From positions 620,001 to 684,000 of the forward strand of contig JBGALE010000003.1 of the NCBI GenBank assembly GCA_044223995.1: a stretch of 64,000 nt of DNA, read 5' to 3'. The notes under the pieces are model-generated. The model was not told the origin of the DNA. It saw only the letters and a program-made list of their open reading frames with translations, and ran no database searches. Shown in pieces: positions 26,315-34,753 of this stretch. Numbering within the stretch: the stretch's first letter is position 1; each line of letters begins with the position of its first letter. Both the position numbers and the translations under genes were made by a program. The stretch comes from JACMLD01 sp044223995. Lineage in GTDB: Bacteria > Bacteroidota > Bacteroidia > Chitinophagales > Chitinophagaceae.

Positions 26315-28657
26315 TTATGGCCCCGTTTTCTTTACCTCAATACCATTGGCTGTTGTAACTCTTCTGTCAATATTGGCCCTTCCAATCACAGTAGTGCCAC
26401 ACAGGTATTCCTGTGGTAACCGGTAACCTACTCCATCTGCATCCGCGAATGCAGTTGGTTTAAATGGAGATATGTCACCAAAACCTCCATGTCCATCAGC
26501 AATAAGATCCTGGCTGTCGAAAACAAAAGAAGAATTCCCTCCTGCATTCCAAAGAAACCTGGCGACTTTATCGGGCGTGTTTTGTGTTGGATTGGCTGTT
26601 TTCCAGGCATCGGTTAAATCACTCATGGTAAATCCAAGCGCCGTTACTGTTCCAAATCTTTCTAATATTGTCTGCCCCTGGTAGTCCGGTCTGCCAGCCG
26701 GTGGGATATCCGGCATGGCCTGGTATGTATATTGCGCACCTGCAACTGGTGTCCAGGTAGCACCCGGCCCTGCAATTCTCTTAAGGCTTGTCGGACAAGG
26801 GTTCGTTCGTTTAACCAGGTTCCATGTATAGGTTTTATCTGTATCCTTAACTGATCCTGTATCTGGTGCTGTTACCGCTGGTGCATTGTCCTTCACAGTC
26901 GCCGTAACGGTGATGGCACTGGTTGTGTTCCAGGTATTTTTTACAAAAATGAAAACATTACCTGTATTTAATGATGGGATGCTTTTGCTGGTGGTGCCGC
27001 TTCCGCTGCTGTCCAGTTCTGCATCGCCGGTAATTGAAAAATCTATCTGGTAAGGTCCTGCTCCGGGAATATTCGTCCACGGACTGGTGGGCGATGATCT
27101 CTTTCTGTCGGTGTCTGAAGCAATAATCCTGAATATCATTTGTTCACCCGCCGATACCTGCACCGTATTTGTATCGGCAGCAGTGCTGTCTGTCTGTATG
27201 GTTGGAACGATATATGATTTTGCAATCCCCGCTCCTTTATCGTATTCATCTCCCGTTACCGGTGTGGGTGTTGGCGTAGGCGTTGGTGTCGGAGCGGGTT
27301 TATCGCAACGGCTGATTGTTAGCCCGGGCTTCAATCCTCTCCTCACTTTATTTTTTAACTGGCTGTCATCTTTTCCCGCCAGTTTTGACATTACATTTAC
27401 TGCTGCACTGTCAGCATCTTCCTCCAGTGCAGAATAATCCGCGCTGCTTTTCGTTTGTGCATCTTCCGTTTTACCTTCACTTTGCTGAATGGTATGTGCC
27501 AGTTCATGCGCCATTAATGCATCTCCCATCAGTGTACCGGGCTGGTATTCTCCTCCTGAAAACGCAATATGATTGCCCACCGTAAAAGCCCTCGCATTCA
27601 TATTCTTTGATAATTGGGCCGCATGACTGTCGGTATGAATTTCAACACCTGAAAAACTTTCACCAAAAGCAGTTTCCATTTTTGAACGCGTGCTGCTTTC
27701 CATTGATTTCCCTTTGCCGAGGCTTTGCATTACTGCTTGTGGCGATTGTGTAGTTGTTGCCCCGCCGGCGTTTTCCTTGAAGAGCATACTACCAATACCG
27801 GATGCAATCTGACCAACACCTGATGCTACACTTGAAGCGGCTGAACTTATACCGGATGCAACGGTGCCTGCTGCCGCACCAACAGTATCGGCAACACCGC
27901 CAACAAGATTTCCAACGCCGGAATTGTTACCACCCTTATTCATGTTCATCACCTCAGTATATACTTTTGTTTTTACCTGCTGTATAACTGTTTCTGCATT
28001 TTGTGCACCAGTTGCTGAGGGACAATACCGATTGATGGAAGATTGAATCTGCGCAGGACTGTTGTTTTGCTGACCTGCAATCATATTCTCGATATAAGCG
28101 GCGCTGTTTGTTAAGAAAGCCGCGCCACTCATCGCGCTGTTTACAGTGCTGGTAACTTCTGTTTTCAACCGGCTGAGAAAAGCTGATTTTCGCATTTGCC
28201 CGCTTTCCGGTATCGCATTGTCATCTACAATATATCCCGATGATGCAGGTCCATTTGCAGGAGAAGCTGTTTGACTCGCTTCTGCTGCCGGCGTTCCACC
28301 AGCAGGTGGTGTATCATTTTCCTTCCGCTGGACGGCCAGATTACTCTTTCGCTGAACTTTTTCATCTTCTTTTTCACATTCGGCACATTTACGCTGAATG
28401 GGCAGGCTGGTTTTTGAAGAATTATTGTTAAAGGAACCTATATCGGCGATTGGAGCGGATAGTCGTTGTACCAACTGATCTGCTATTAATACATCCTGTT
28501 GTGATTGGTCTCCAGTTTCGGTTGGTTTGGTTTGTATGGCTGATTTAGTAAAAAATGAATTGTCGCCTCCAAAAAAAGGCGACCTTCCTTTTTGAGGAAG
28601 GGTATTTTCCAGACCTGGCGGCTGGTGAAAGTGATTTTTTGTAAACGCGTTCTTCAT
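26315..28657 (-). CDS. DUF4157 cargo protein, large, with PTP linker and unknown C-terminus
   Basis: A 780-aa protein: double-FF tag (PFF 27-29, SFF 34-36, IQTK 41-44), CAECEKEDEKVQRK knuckle, a Gly/Ala/Ser-rich amphipathic stretch (about 260-300; VGAAAGTVASGISSAASSV), and DUF4157 with LMAHELAHTIQQ (about 384). A GLTISRC linker and a (PT)n spacer follow. The beta-rich C-terminus of about 300 residues ends in NGIEVKKTGP. The amphipathic stretch may be membrane-active and the C-terminus is the likely activity domain, but neither matches a known toxin family by eye. A 173-aa gene precedes it with a 3-bp gap. Confidence 0.85.
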   Translation of the reverse strand: MKNAFTKNHFHQPPGLENTLPQKGRSPFFGGDNSFFTKSAIQTKPTETGDQSQQDVLIADQLVQRLSAPIADIGSFNNNSSKTSLPIQRKCAECEKEDEKVQRKSNLAVQRKENDTPPAGGTPAAEASQTASPANGPASSGYIVDDNAIPESGQMRKSAFLSRLKTEVTSTVNSAMSGAAFLTNSAAYIENMIAGQQNNSPAQIQSSINRYCPSATGAQNAETVIQQVKTKVYTEVMNMNKGGNNSGVGNLVGGVADTVGAAAGTVASGISSAASSVASGVGQIASGIGSMLFKENAGGATTTQSPQAVMQSLGKGKSMESSTRSKMETAFGESFSGVEIHTDSHAAQLSKNMNARAFTVGNHIAFSGGEYQPGTLMGDALMAHELAHTIQQSEGKTEDAQTKSSADYSALEEDADSAAVNVMSKLAGKDDSQLKNKVRRGLKPGLTISRCDKPAPTPTPTPTPTPVTGDEYDKGAGIAKSYIVPTIQTDSTAADTNTVQVSAGEQMIFRIIASDTDRKRSSPTSPWTNIPGAGPYQIDFSITGDAELDSSGSGTTSKSIPSLNTGNVFIFVKNTWNTTSAITVTATVKDNAPAVTAPDTGSVKDTDKTYTWNLVKRTNPCPTSLKRIAGPGATWTPVAGAQYTYQAMPDIPPAGRPDYQGQTILERFGTVTALGFTMSDLTDAWKTANPTQNTPDKVARFLWNAGGNSSFVFDSQDLIADGHGGFGDISPFKPTAFADADGVGYRLPQEYLCGTTVIGRANIDRRVTTANGIEVKKTGP

Positions 28658-28660
28658 GAA

Positions 28661-29182
28661 TTAAAACCCCAAGTATGCTTTTATCCCGGTTTCAGTGTCC
28701 TCAATTAAATCGGGGAGGTAGTACCCTGAAAACTGTTTTATATATTCCAGTATGCTGTCTGTTTCCAAATCGCCGGGCAGCAGAATTTTTTTATCAAATG
28801 AAAAGCTTGTTAGTTTTTTTCCATCTGATTCGCTTGCAGCGGCCACGCGCTGTCCTTTCAGGAATAAAGACATGGCATAGGAATCAGAAACTGTGTTGAT
28901 GAGAAAAGCAAGTATTTCCGGGTTACCGGGAAAATGCTCCAGCCGTTCATCCAGCTTTGAGGGTTCATGAGGCTCAAAAGATAAAGAATAGGCAATATCC
29001 CGGCCAAACACAAATGTTATCCCTGGTTTATATGCAATGGCCACACCATGAAATTCCGGCCCCATAACATTTTCAAAAGTATCTGGTTCAGGTATGCTGC
29101 GTACTTGCCGCTTCAATATATCAAGCACCTGTTTATCAGTTATTTCCTGTTTATGTTTAATAATTAGCCCTCCTGTTTGCAT
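28661..29182 (-). CDS. Unknown 173-aa protein between two cargo genes
   Basis: A soluble 173-aa alpha/beta protein without signal peptide, FF tag or DUF4157. Notable stretches are HGVAIAYKPGITFVFGRDIAYSLS and the acidic C-terminus (YLPDLIEDTETGIKAYLGF). It lies 17 bp after the 1619-aa cargo gene and 3 bp before the 780-aa one. Its size, acidity and position fit an immunity protein or loading chaperone for a neighbour, but no sequence evidence decides between these. No family is recognised. Confidence 0.6.
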   Translation of the reverse strand: MQTGGLIIKHKQEITDKQVLDILKRQVRSIPEPDTFENVMGPEFHGVAIAYKPGITFVFGRDIAYSLSFEPHEPSKLDERLEHFPGNPEILAFLINTVSDSYAMSLFLKGQRVAAASESDGKKLTSFSFDKKILLPGDLETDSILEYIKQFSGYYLPDLIEDTETGIKAYLGF

Positions 29183-29199
29183 TATTTCTTTTTTTTGGG

Positions 29200-32100
29200 T
29201 TACATTTTTGGTGGCCGTTCTATATCTACCGGTTGTGCTTTAAATTCGGGCATTCCCGGTCCGCCAAATGCAGTTTCTGCTTTTGCTCCTGTGGGTCTTA
29301 ATTGACCAGCTTTCCCATCTTTCAGCAACTGATAAGCCTGAGCCTGATTCGCCGATTCTGTTGCTGTTGCAGAAGATTTAAATTCTTTATACAGCATTTC
29401 ACCGGGTTTCTTGAATACAGCATCAAGCCTTGCTTTTTTGCCAGTGGGTTTACCGGCGGCATCCAGTATTTCCAAAGTTACTTCACGAACAATGACTTCA
29501 TAGCCCATTCTGCGGCCTTGTAGTATTTTTGCTGAACTCCAGAGTTCGCCGATAATATCATTTTGTACAATGGTGGGTAAGTCTGTTTGCCGTATGGACT
29601 GAACCAGCATATCCCATTTTTGGGCATTAATTTCTGCTCCATTTAATACCCCTGTATTGGCAACAATTTTATCTGCACGTGCCCTGATGAATGCGGCTGC
29701 CTGGTCGCCCGCCTTATCGCCGGTCTTTGATGCACTCACCCTGTATTTTCCGCTGGCGTCTTTTTCGAGGGTTGGATTTTCCCATATTTCTTTGGCCAGT
29801 GCATCGCCGCCTTTGGCCATAGCATCGGCAAGCCCAGCGCCATAAGCAAATGATTTACGTATTTCTTCAGGTGTGTACCTGCCCTGACCCAACCGGTCAA
29901 GCGCTGCATTAAAGTTGTCAAGTGCCGGATCCCCGGCTTCTTTTATTAAAGCAAGTACTTCCTCACGGGAACCATTTACACGGGGCAAAATACCGTTAAA
30001 ATCGCGTACAAACTCTGCATCGGATAGTGCAATAAATTGTGTACGGAGCATGCCAATATCTTCAAGGGTAAACACACGCATCAGTTCGGCAATACTTTGC
30101 CCATTAGCTACACGGCCCACTAAGAAACGTGCTGTGAGAAAATCTTTTTCTCCGGCCAGTGCATTTACCAGGGTATCGAGGTTGGCTCTTCCACCCAATT
30201 CTGCCGATCCGGGTGTTTTCAGCACGCGGTTGTACAGGTTGGAAAAAAAGTCACTTCCTTGCATATCAGGATGTGTATAGGCATTGTTGATTATGGCGGC
30301 AATAGTATCATCTGAATAGCCGAGTTTCTGCATTTCCGGAATGGTTTGATTCAGCCTTGGCGGCCTTGTGGGGCTGCCTTCGCGCCAAGGTTCCGGTATG
30401 CGTTCGTTTAATGGCAAGGTTTTAGGCGGAGGTTTAACCGGGTCGGTTTTCTTAGGTTCTTCTGCTGCTTTTGTGCCGTTTACATCTTTCATTAAATCAT
30501 CGGCCTTGTTCTTGTTTGCATTCGCTTGCACTTCAGCGTCCTTTATAATTGTTTCCGCTTTTGCTGCATCATCCGGAACCGTATTTACTGCTTCTACGAG
30601 TTTTCCTTCAGTTTTGGCTACATCTCCATCAATTACTTCAGCATTTTTCTTCCAGAAATCCCGGCGTTCCTGCCAGAATTTAGATTCTCCTTCAATGGCC
30701 TTACCTGCCTGTTTGCGAAGGAATTTGAAAAAACCTTCGTCTTCCGATGCAAGGCGTATGGCAGTAAGTGTATTGCGGGCCGCCGCAATAATTTCCACAG
30801 GGTTTTTTATAATACCTATTATTTTAGAAGCTCCAGAAAGAATGGCTTTCGATGCGGCGGTGGGCAACCCTTTTATAGCTGTCCACAGCTTACCGGGCAG
30901 TGATTTTAACGCCGCAATCAGCTCACCCGCACGGGCCAGGTCTACCACCAATTCTATTCCTTTTAATGCAGTTTTTACCGCACCGTACCCCCATGCAAAA
31001 ATCAGGATGATATTCACCACCAGGTTGATGACCCTTGATGTCCAGAATATTGCTCTTTCGCATGCGGCGAATGGCCCTTCAATCAAAGAGGCTTCGAGGG
31101 TTAATTCATTCCACATGCCGCTGATCGCCTCACCCGGGGTATCATATAATTTACCCAATGCCTTGAAAAAGCCTGAAACCCGGTCGTAATTTTCTTTACA
31201 GAATTTGCCGCCGGATACGTAGTAAACAATGAGGCCGAGCAGGTCTTTTACGGCAATTACTATATCCACGATGGCTACTATAATATCAATGACCACCGTA
31301 ATAAGCCCCCAAATCACCCCCACCAAACCGCACAAACCATATTCAACGAGGGAAGTAAGGAAGTCAAATCCATCTGTTATCACTTCCCATGTCCATTCAT
31401 ACCAGGTACGCTTTATACTGTAAGGAGGCAGCATATCAGGCATTAATTCCCGGAGTTTGTCATAATCAGACTGCCACATATCTTCCATTAAAGCCTCTCC
31501 GGCAGTTTGACTCCATTTTTCCTGGCAAATTTTTTCCAGTTCAAATAATACAACACTGCGCAAAGGCGCCGGTGTTCGTTCAAAATTCTTTACAATCGCC
31601 TCACTGTCGTCCATGCCGGTGAACCCAGATAAAAGGTTGCGTACCTTTGCAGCAATCCAATACGCTGCATAACCTGCCGCGTAAATATCTTCCGCATTAA
31701 AGAAATGCTGAGATAGTTTATGCGCGTCCAAATCGCTCATATCTCCAAACAGGTATTCGGCTGCATCATTTCTTCCATAACCTGTTATTCCTTCCAACTG
31801 TGTGAGTGAACTTCCAAGCAATGCGCCACTGACCGTAGTACTACCTGCATATATGGAAAGTATGGAATGACTGTTGCTGTCAGAAGTATAGCCGGACAGG
31901 TAACTGTAAACAAGGTTGGCTATCAGGTGATCTGTACGATATGCTCCAACACTGATGAAATGGGCAAACAGGTTATCCCAATCTGAAGTAACCATGTCTG
32001 AATTCATCCATTCCAATGTATCATCGATACTTTTATCTGCCTTTGATGCTACGCCGGCGACAATTTTATCGGTATCTCCTTTTATCGTACTGTCGAACTG

Positions 32101-34059
32101 ATTCCAGATAATATAGCTGTCGTCTGAATCAGTCCATCCATCCAGTGCATCGTATACTTTGGCAATAGCCTGCTGTATCGGATCAGGATCATCAGATTTT
32201 TGAATAGACGGTACTTCTTTTTTCTGCACGGCTGCTCCCTGTTGAACCGTATGTGTTAACTCGTGTGCCAGCAAATGCTGACCACCTGTACTATCGGGGT
32301 TATATTTTCCAGTGTTGAAATAAATATCACTGCCGTGTGTGAATGCCTGGGCGTTCAGGTCTTTACTCATTTGCACGGCGCTGCTATCTGTATGTATTTT
32401 TACATTGCTGAAATCGGCGCCCATCGCAGTTTCCATGGATTTCTGTACCGGTTCGGGAAGTGCTGTTCCGGAGCCTTTGCTTGAAGACAATGTATTCTCC
32501 ACTGATGAATGAACAGTTGAAGCGCTTTCTTCTTTTCGCTGAACCGTGCTTCCTCCGCTAAAGGCGGTAAAGAACCCGGAATATTTGCTGCGTGACCTGG
32601 TATTTTCTATTACCTCGCTGTATAAGCCACTATTCCCGTCAATACTATGAACGGTATCGCCATCCACTGTAACAACGATACAATGATGTTGATATGGTTT
32701 GTCAATATACCCAATGTCGCCCGGAAGCGGATCCATCGTTTGCTGAAGTGTTCCAAATGCTGATACACCTTTTCCCATTTGCCAGTTGCCAATATCCTTT
32801 CCTGCTTTTTTATGTGCCCATACGGAGAATATACCACACCAGGAAGGCATTTGTGCCCCGGCCGTCTGAATGGTGGAATCATCCCAAACACCGGGAGCAG
32901 CGAGGTGAAATATTTCCAGCAGGTGTTCAGCGCCCACACGTTTGCCACTACCATCATCGTGTTTGGCTTCAATTTTCCCCAGCATGCTTTTCGCAGCCGC
33001 GATGATGGATTCTCTTGACCCATCTCCTTTACTGGTTAGATCACCAGCCAACTGAAGCATACCCGCAGTTTTCAGGAAAATACGATCACCCTCCTCACAT
33101 TCCCTGCACCTGCGCTGAACTTTGGGTTGTTCTTCGCTTTCAAATATTGGTTTTGTATGAATATCCGGTGTAAGGTTACCGGCGAAACAGGTATTGCATT
33201 TCCGCTGTAAAGTATTGTTGTTTTTTTCTCGATTGTCTTCGTCGTTTGGCGGAGGAGGATCCGGTACACCAGTATCAATAGATTTCTTATTAATTTCAAG
33301 AGGTACTTCTTCTTTTTTCTCCTCTTCTTTTGCAGGAACAGCTTCTTCTATCGCTGAACCGCTTTTAGCCTGGATGCTTTGTGGGCCGTTATATAAAACA
33401 GTATCTGTTTTTGATTGAACGATTTCGTTGTCGCCGAGCTTCTGTACCACATGATCCGCCACGTCGTCTGCTTCTTTTTCAAAAGGATCGTTTGGCGCAC
33501 CAATGGTAAGCTTTGCCTGGACTGGTAAATGATTGAGCTCTTCTTTCTTTGTCTCTTCTGCATTTTTTGTTTCGCTTTCCTCCGCTTCACAGGTACTGCA
33601 CTTTAACTGAACGGCTGCACTGGTTGATTTGGAATTACCAGTACCGTCGGTTGGACAGGAAGGAGGATCAGGTAAAGCAACTGTTTCGTTTTGTACATCA
33701 GTTACAGCCTCCACTGTATTTTCCTCCTCCTTTTTTTGCACCTTATCTTCTTTTTCGCATTCAGCACATTTGGCTTGTACTGCTGGTATGATGGGCGAAA
33801 TGGAAGCAGTCTGAACAGTACCAGGTTCACTCAATTTTTGTACAACTTTATCTGCAACTGCATCGGCTTCCAGTTCATATTTGTCGTTGGGTTGACCAGT
33901 CGTAAGCTTGGCCTGTACTGACGCAGGTTTGAAAAAAAATGGCGCTGCCTCACTGGCAATAGAGTGAATACCACCTTCCTGCTGGTGACCAAAAAACGGT
34001 TCCCGCTTTCCACTTTGGTGGCTGCTGGCCGGTGATATTTTTGCTTCCGCAGTTTTCAC
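29200..34059 (-). CDS. Giant multi-domain DUF4157 cargo protein with papain-like and nuclease-like domains
   Basis: A 1619-aa protein from a GTG start. Order: double-FF tag (PFF 21-23, PFFF 40-43, VQAK 48-51); two DKYELEADAVADKVV-like segments; several VQxKCxxCE knuckles; a papain-like/CHAP-like region (WCGIFSVWAHKKAG near 404, HHCIVVTVDGD near 463, then IDGNSG); DUF4157 with LLAHELTHTVQQ (about 600). A helical part, a hydrophobic stretch (about 905-945) and a C-terminal domain with KKARLDAVF...LYKEFKSS (about 1545-1562) follow. That last pattern, D then ExK, suggests a PD-(D/E)XK nuclease. It is the main candidate toxin of the system. Confidence 0.82.
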   Translation of the reverse strand: MKTAEAKISPASSHQSGKREPFFGHQQEGGIHSIASEAAPFFFKPASVQAKLTTGQPNDKYELEADAVADKVVQKLSEPGTVQTASISPIIPAVQAKCAECEKEDKVQKKEEENTVEAVTDVQNETVALPDPPSCPTDGTGNSKSTSAAVQLKCSTCEAEESETKNAEETKKEELNHLPVQAKLTIGAPNDPFEKEADDVADHVVQKLGDNEIVQSKTDTVLYNGPQSIQAKSGSAIEEAVPAKEEEKKEEVPLEINKKSIDTGVPDPPPPNDEDNREKNNNTLQRKCNTCFAGNLTPDIHTKPIFESEEQPKVQRRCRECEEGDRIFLKTAGMLQLAGDLTSKGDGSRESIIAAAKSMLGKIEAKHDDGSGKRVGAEHLLEIFHLAAPGVWDDSTIQTAGAQMPSWCGIFSVWAHKKAGKDIGNWQMGKGVSAFGTLQQTMDPLPGDIGYIDKPYQHHCIVVTVDGDTVHSIDGNSGLYSEVIENTRSRSKYSGFFTAFSGGSTVQRKEESASTVHSSVENTLSSSKGSGTALPEPVQKSMETAMGADFSNVKIHTDSSAVQMSKDLNAQAFTHGSDIYFNTGKYNPDSTGGQHLLAHELTHTVQQGAAVQKKEVPSIQKSDDPDPIQQAIAKVYDALDGWTDSDDSYIIWNQFDSTIKGDTDKIVAGVASKADKSIDDTLEWMNSDMVTSDWDNLFAHFISVGAYRTDHLIANLVYSYLSGYTSDSNSHSILSIYAGSTTVSGALLGSSLTQLEGITGYGRNDAAEYLFGDMSDLDAHKLSQHFFNAEDIYAAGYAAYWIAAKVRNLLSGFTGMDDSEAIVKNFERTPAPLRSVVLFELEKICQEKWSQTAGEALMEDMWQSDYDKLRELMPDMLPPYSIKRTWYEWTWEVITDGFDFLTSLVEYGLCGLVGVIWGLITVVIDIIVAIVDIVIAVKDLLGLIVYYVSGGKFCKENYDRVSGFFKALGKLYDTPGEAISGMWNELTLEASLIEGPFAACERAIFWTSRVINLVVNIILIFAWGYGAVKTALKGIELVVDLARAGELIAALKSLPGKLWTAIKGLPTAASKAILSGASKIIGIIKNPVEIIAAARNTLTAIRLASEDEGFFKFLRKQAGKAIEGESKFWQERRDFWKKNAEVIDGDVAKTEGKLVEAVNTVPDDAAKAETIIKDAEVQANANKNKADDLMKDVNGTKAAEEPKKTDPVKPPPKTLPLNERIPEPWREGSPTRPPRLNQTIPEMQKLGYSDDTIAAIINNAYTHPDMQGSDFFSNLYNRVLKTPGSAELGGRANLDTLVNALAGEKDFLTARFLVGRVANGQSIAELMRVFTLEDIGMLRTQFIALSDAEFVRDFNGILPRVNGSREEVLALIKEAGDPALDNFNAALDRLGQGRYTPEEIRKSFAYGAGLADAMAKGGDALAKEIWENPTLEKDASGKYRVSASKTGDKAGDQAAAFIRARADKIVANTGVLNGAEINAQKWDMLVQSIRQTDLPTIVQNDIIGELWSSAKILQGRRMGYEVIVREVTLEILDAAGKPTGKKARLDAVFKKPGEMLYKEFKSSATATESANQAQAYQLLKDGKAGQLRPTGAKAETAFGGPGMPEFKAQPVDIERPPKM

Positions 34060-34071
34060 TTATTCGAACAG

Positions 34072-34731
34072 TTAAAAATGGCCCGATATGCCAACGCTGG
34101 TATCAAGACTTTTGATTCCAGATAAATTATTGGGGTCAGTATTCAAATCAAGTTTTAAATCGAGGTTGAGATCTTTCCCTAAAGGAATCGGCACATCCAG
34201 TTGTAATTTTCCATTCTTCAGCAAATCAAATGATTTGAAACCTACACCTACTCCATAAGACAATACAGTGCCCAATGTATCCTTAGCACCAAGGAAACCA
34301 AAACTTGTCTTTAGCAGGTTTACGCCAATGCCGTAACGTAAAAATGTTTCCCACATCATATCCTTGTCGCCCGGGTACAATGCAGCGATGCGGTAAAACT
34401 GGTGCGCATTGTTCCACATGTTTTCATCTATGTCCAGTTTTAGTTCCTGTGCAAAACATCCGAAGTTTGGAAACTCGGGATGTTCCATACATTTTCTCGC
34501 ACGATAAGAACCAGGTACAGGCTGACTGGGTGCACCGGTATTGATATCATCTGGATGTTCCTGCCGCTGAATAATTTCTGCTCCTGCATTTTCCGGCTTA
34601 GCCTGCACAATGGGAGCGCTGTTATTGCCAGCAAAAAAAGGCGCACCCGATTCCCCATTCTTATTAAAAAATGGAATGCTGCCAGGTTTTGCCTGTTCAT
34701 TTGCTTTTATGAATTCAAGTAGTTTACCCAT
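34072..34731 (-). CDS. Probable eCIS cargo protein lacking DUF4157
   Basis: A 219-aa protein with the same N-terminal tag as the DUF4157 proteins (PFF 20-22, PFF 31-33, VQAK 42-45) but no HExxH domain. The middle part holds CMEHPEFPNFGCFAQ. The C-terminal half is beta-rich and ends in a repeated alternating pattern (LDVPIPLGKDLNLDLKLDLN). It lies 22 bp after the tape-measure gene and 12 bp before the giant cargo gene. The shared tag argues that it is loaded by the same route. The activity is unknown. Confidence 0.7.
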   Translation of the reverse strand: MGKLLEFIKANEQAKPGSIPFFNKNGESGAPFFAGNNSAPIVQAKPENAGAEIIQRQEHPDDINTGAPSQPVPGSYRARKCMEHPEFPNFGCFAQELKLDIDENMWNNAHQFYRIAALYPGDKDMMWETFLRYGIGVNLLKTSFGFLGAKDTLGTVLSYGVGVGFKSFDLLKNGKLQLDVPIPLGKDLNLDLKLDLNTDPNNLSGIKSLDTSVGISGHF

Positions 34732-34753
34732 TCCTATTTTTTGTATGCATTCG

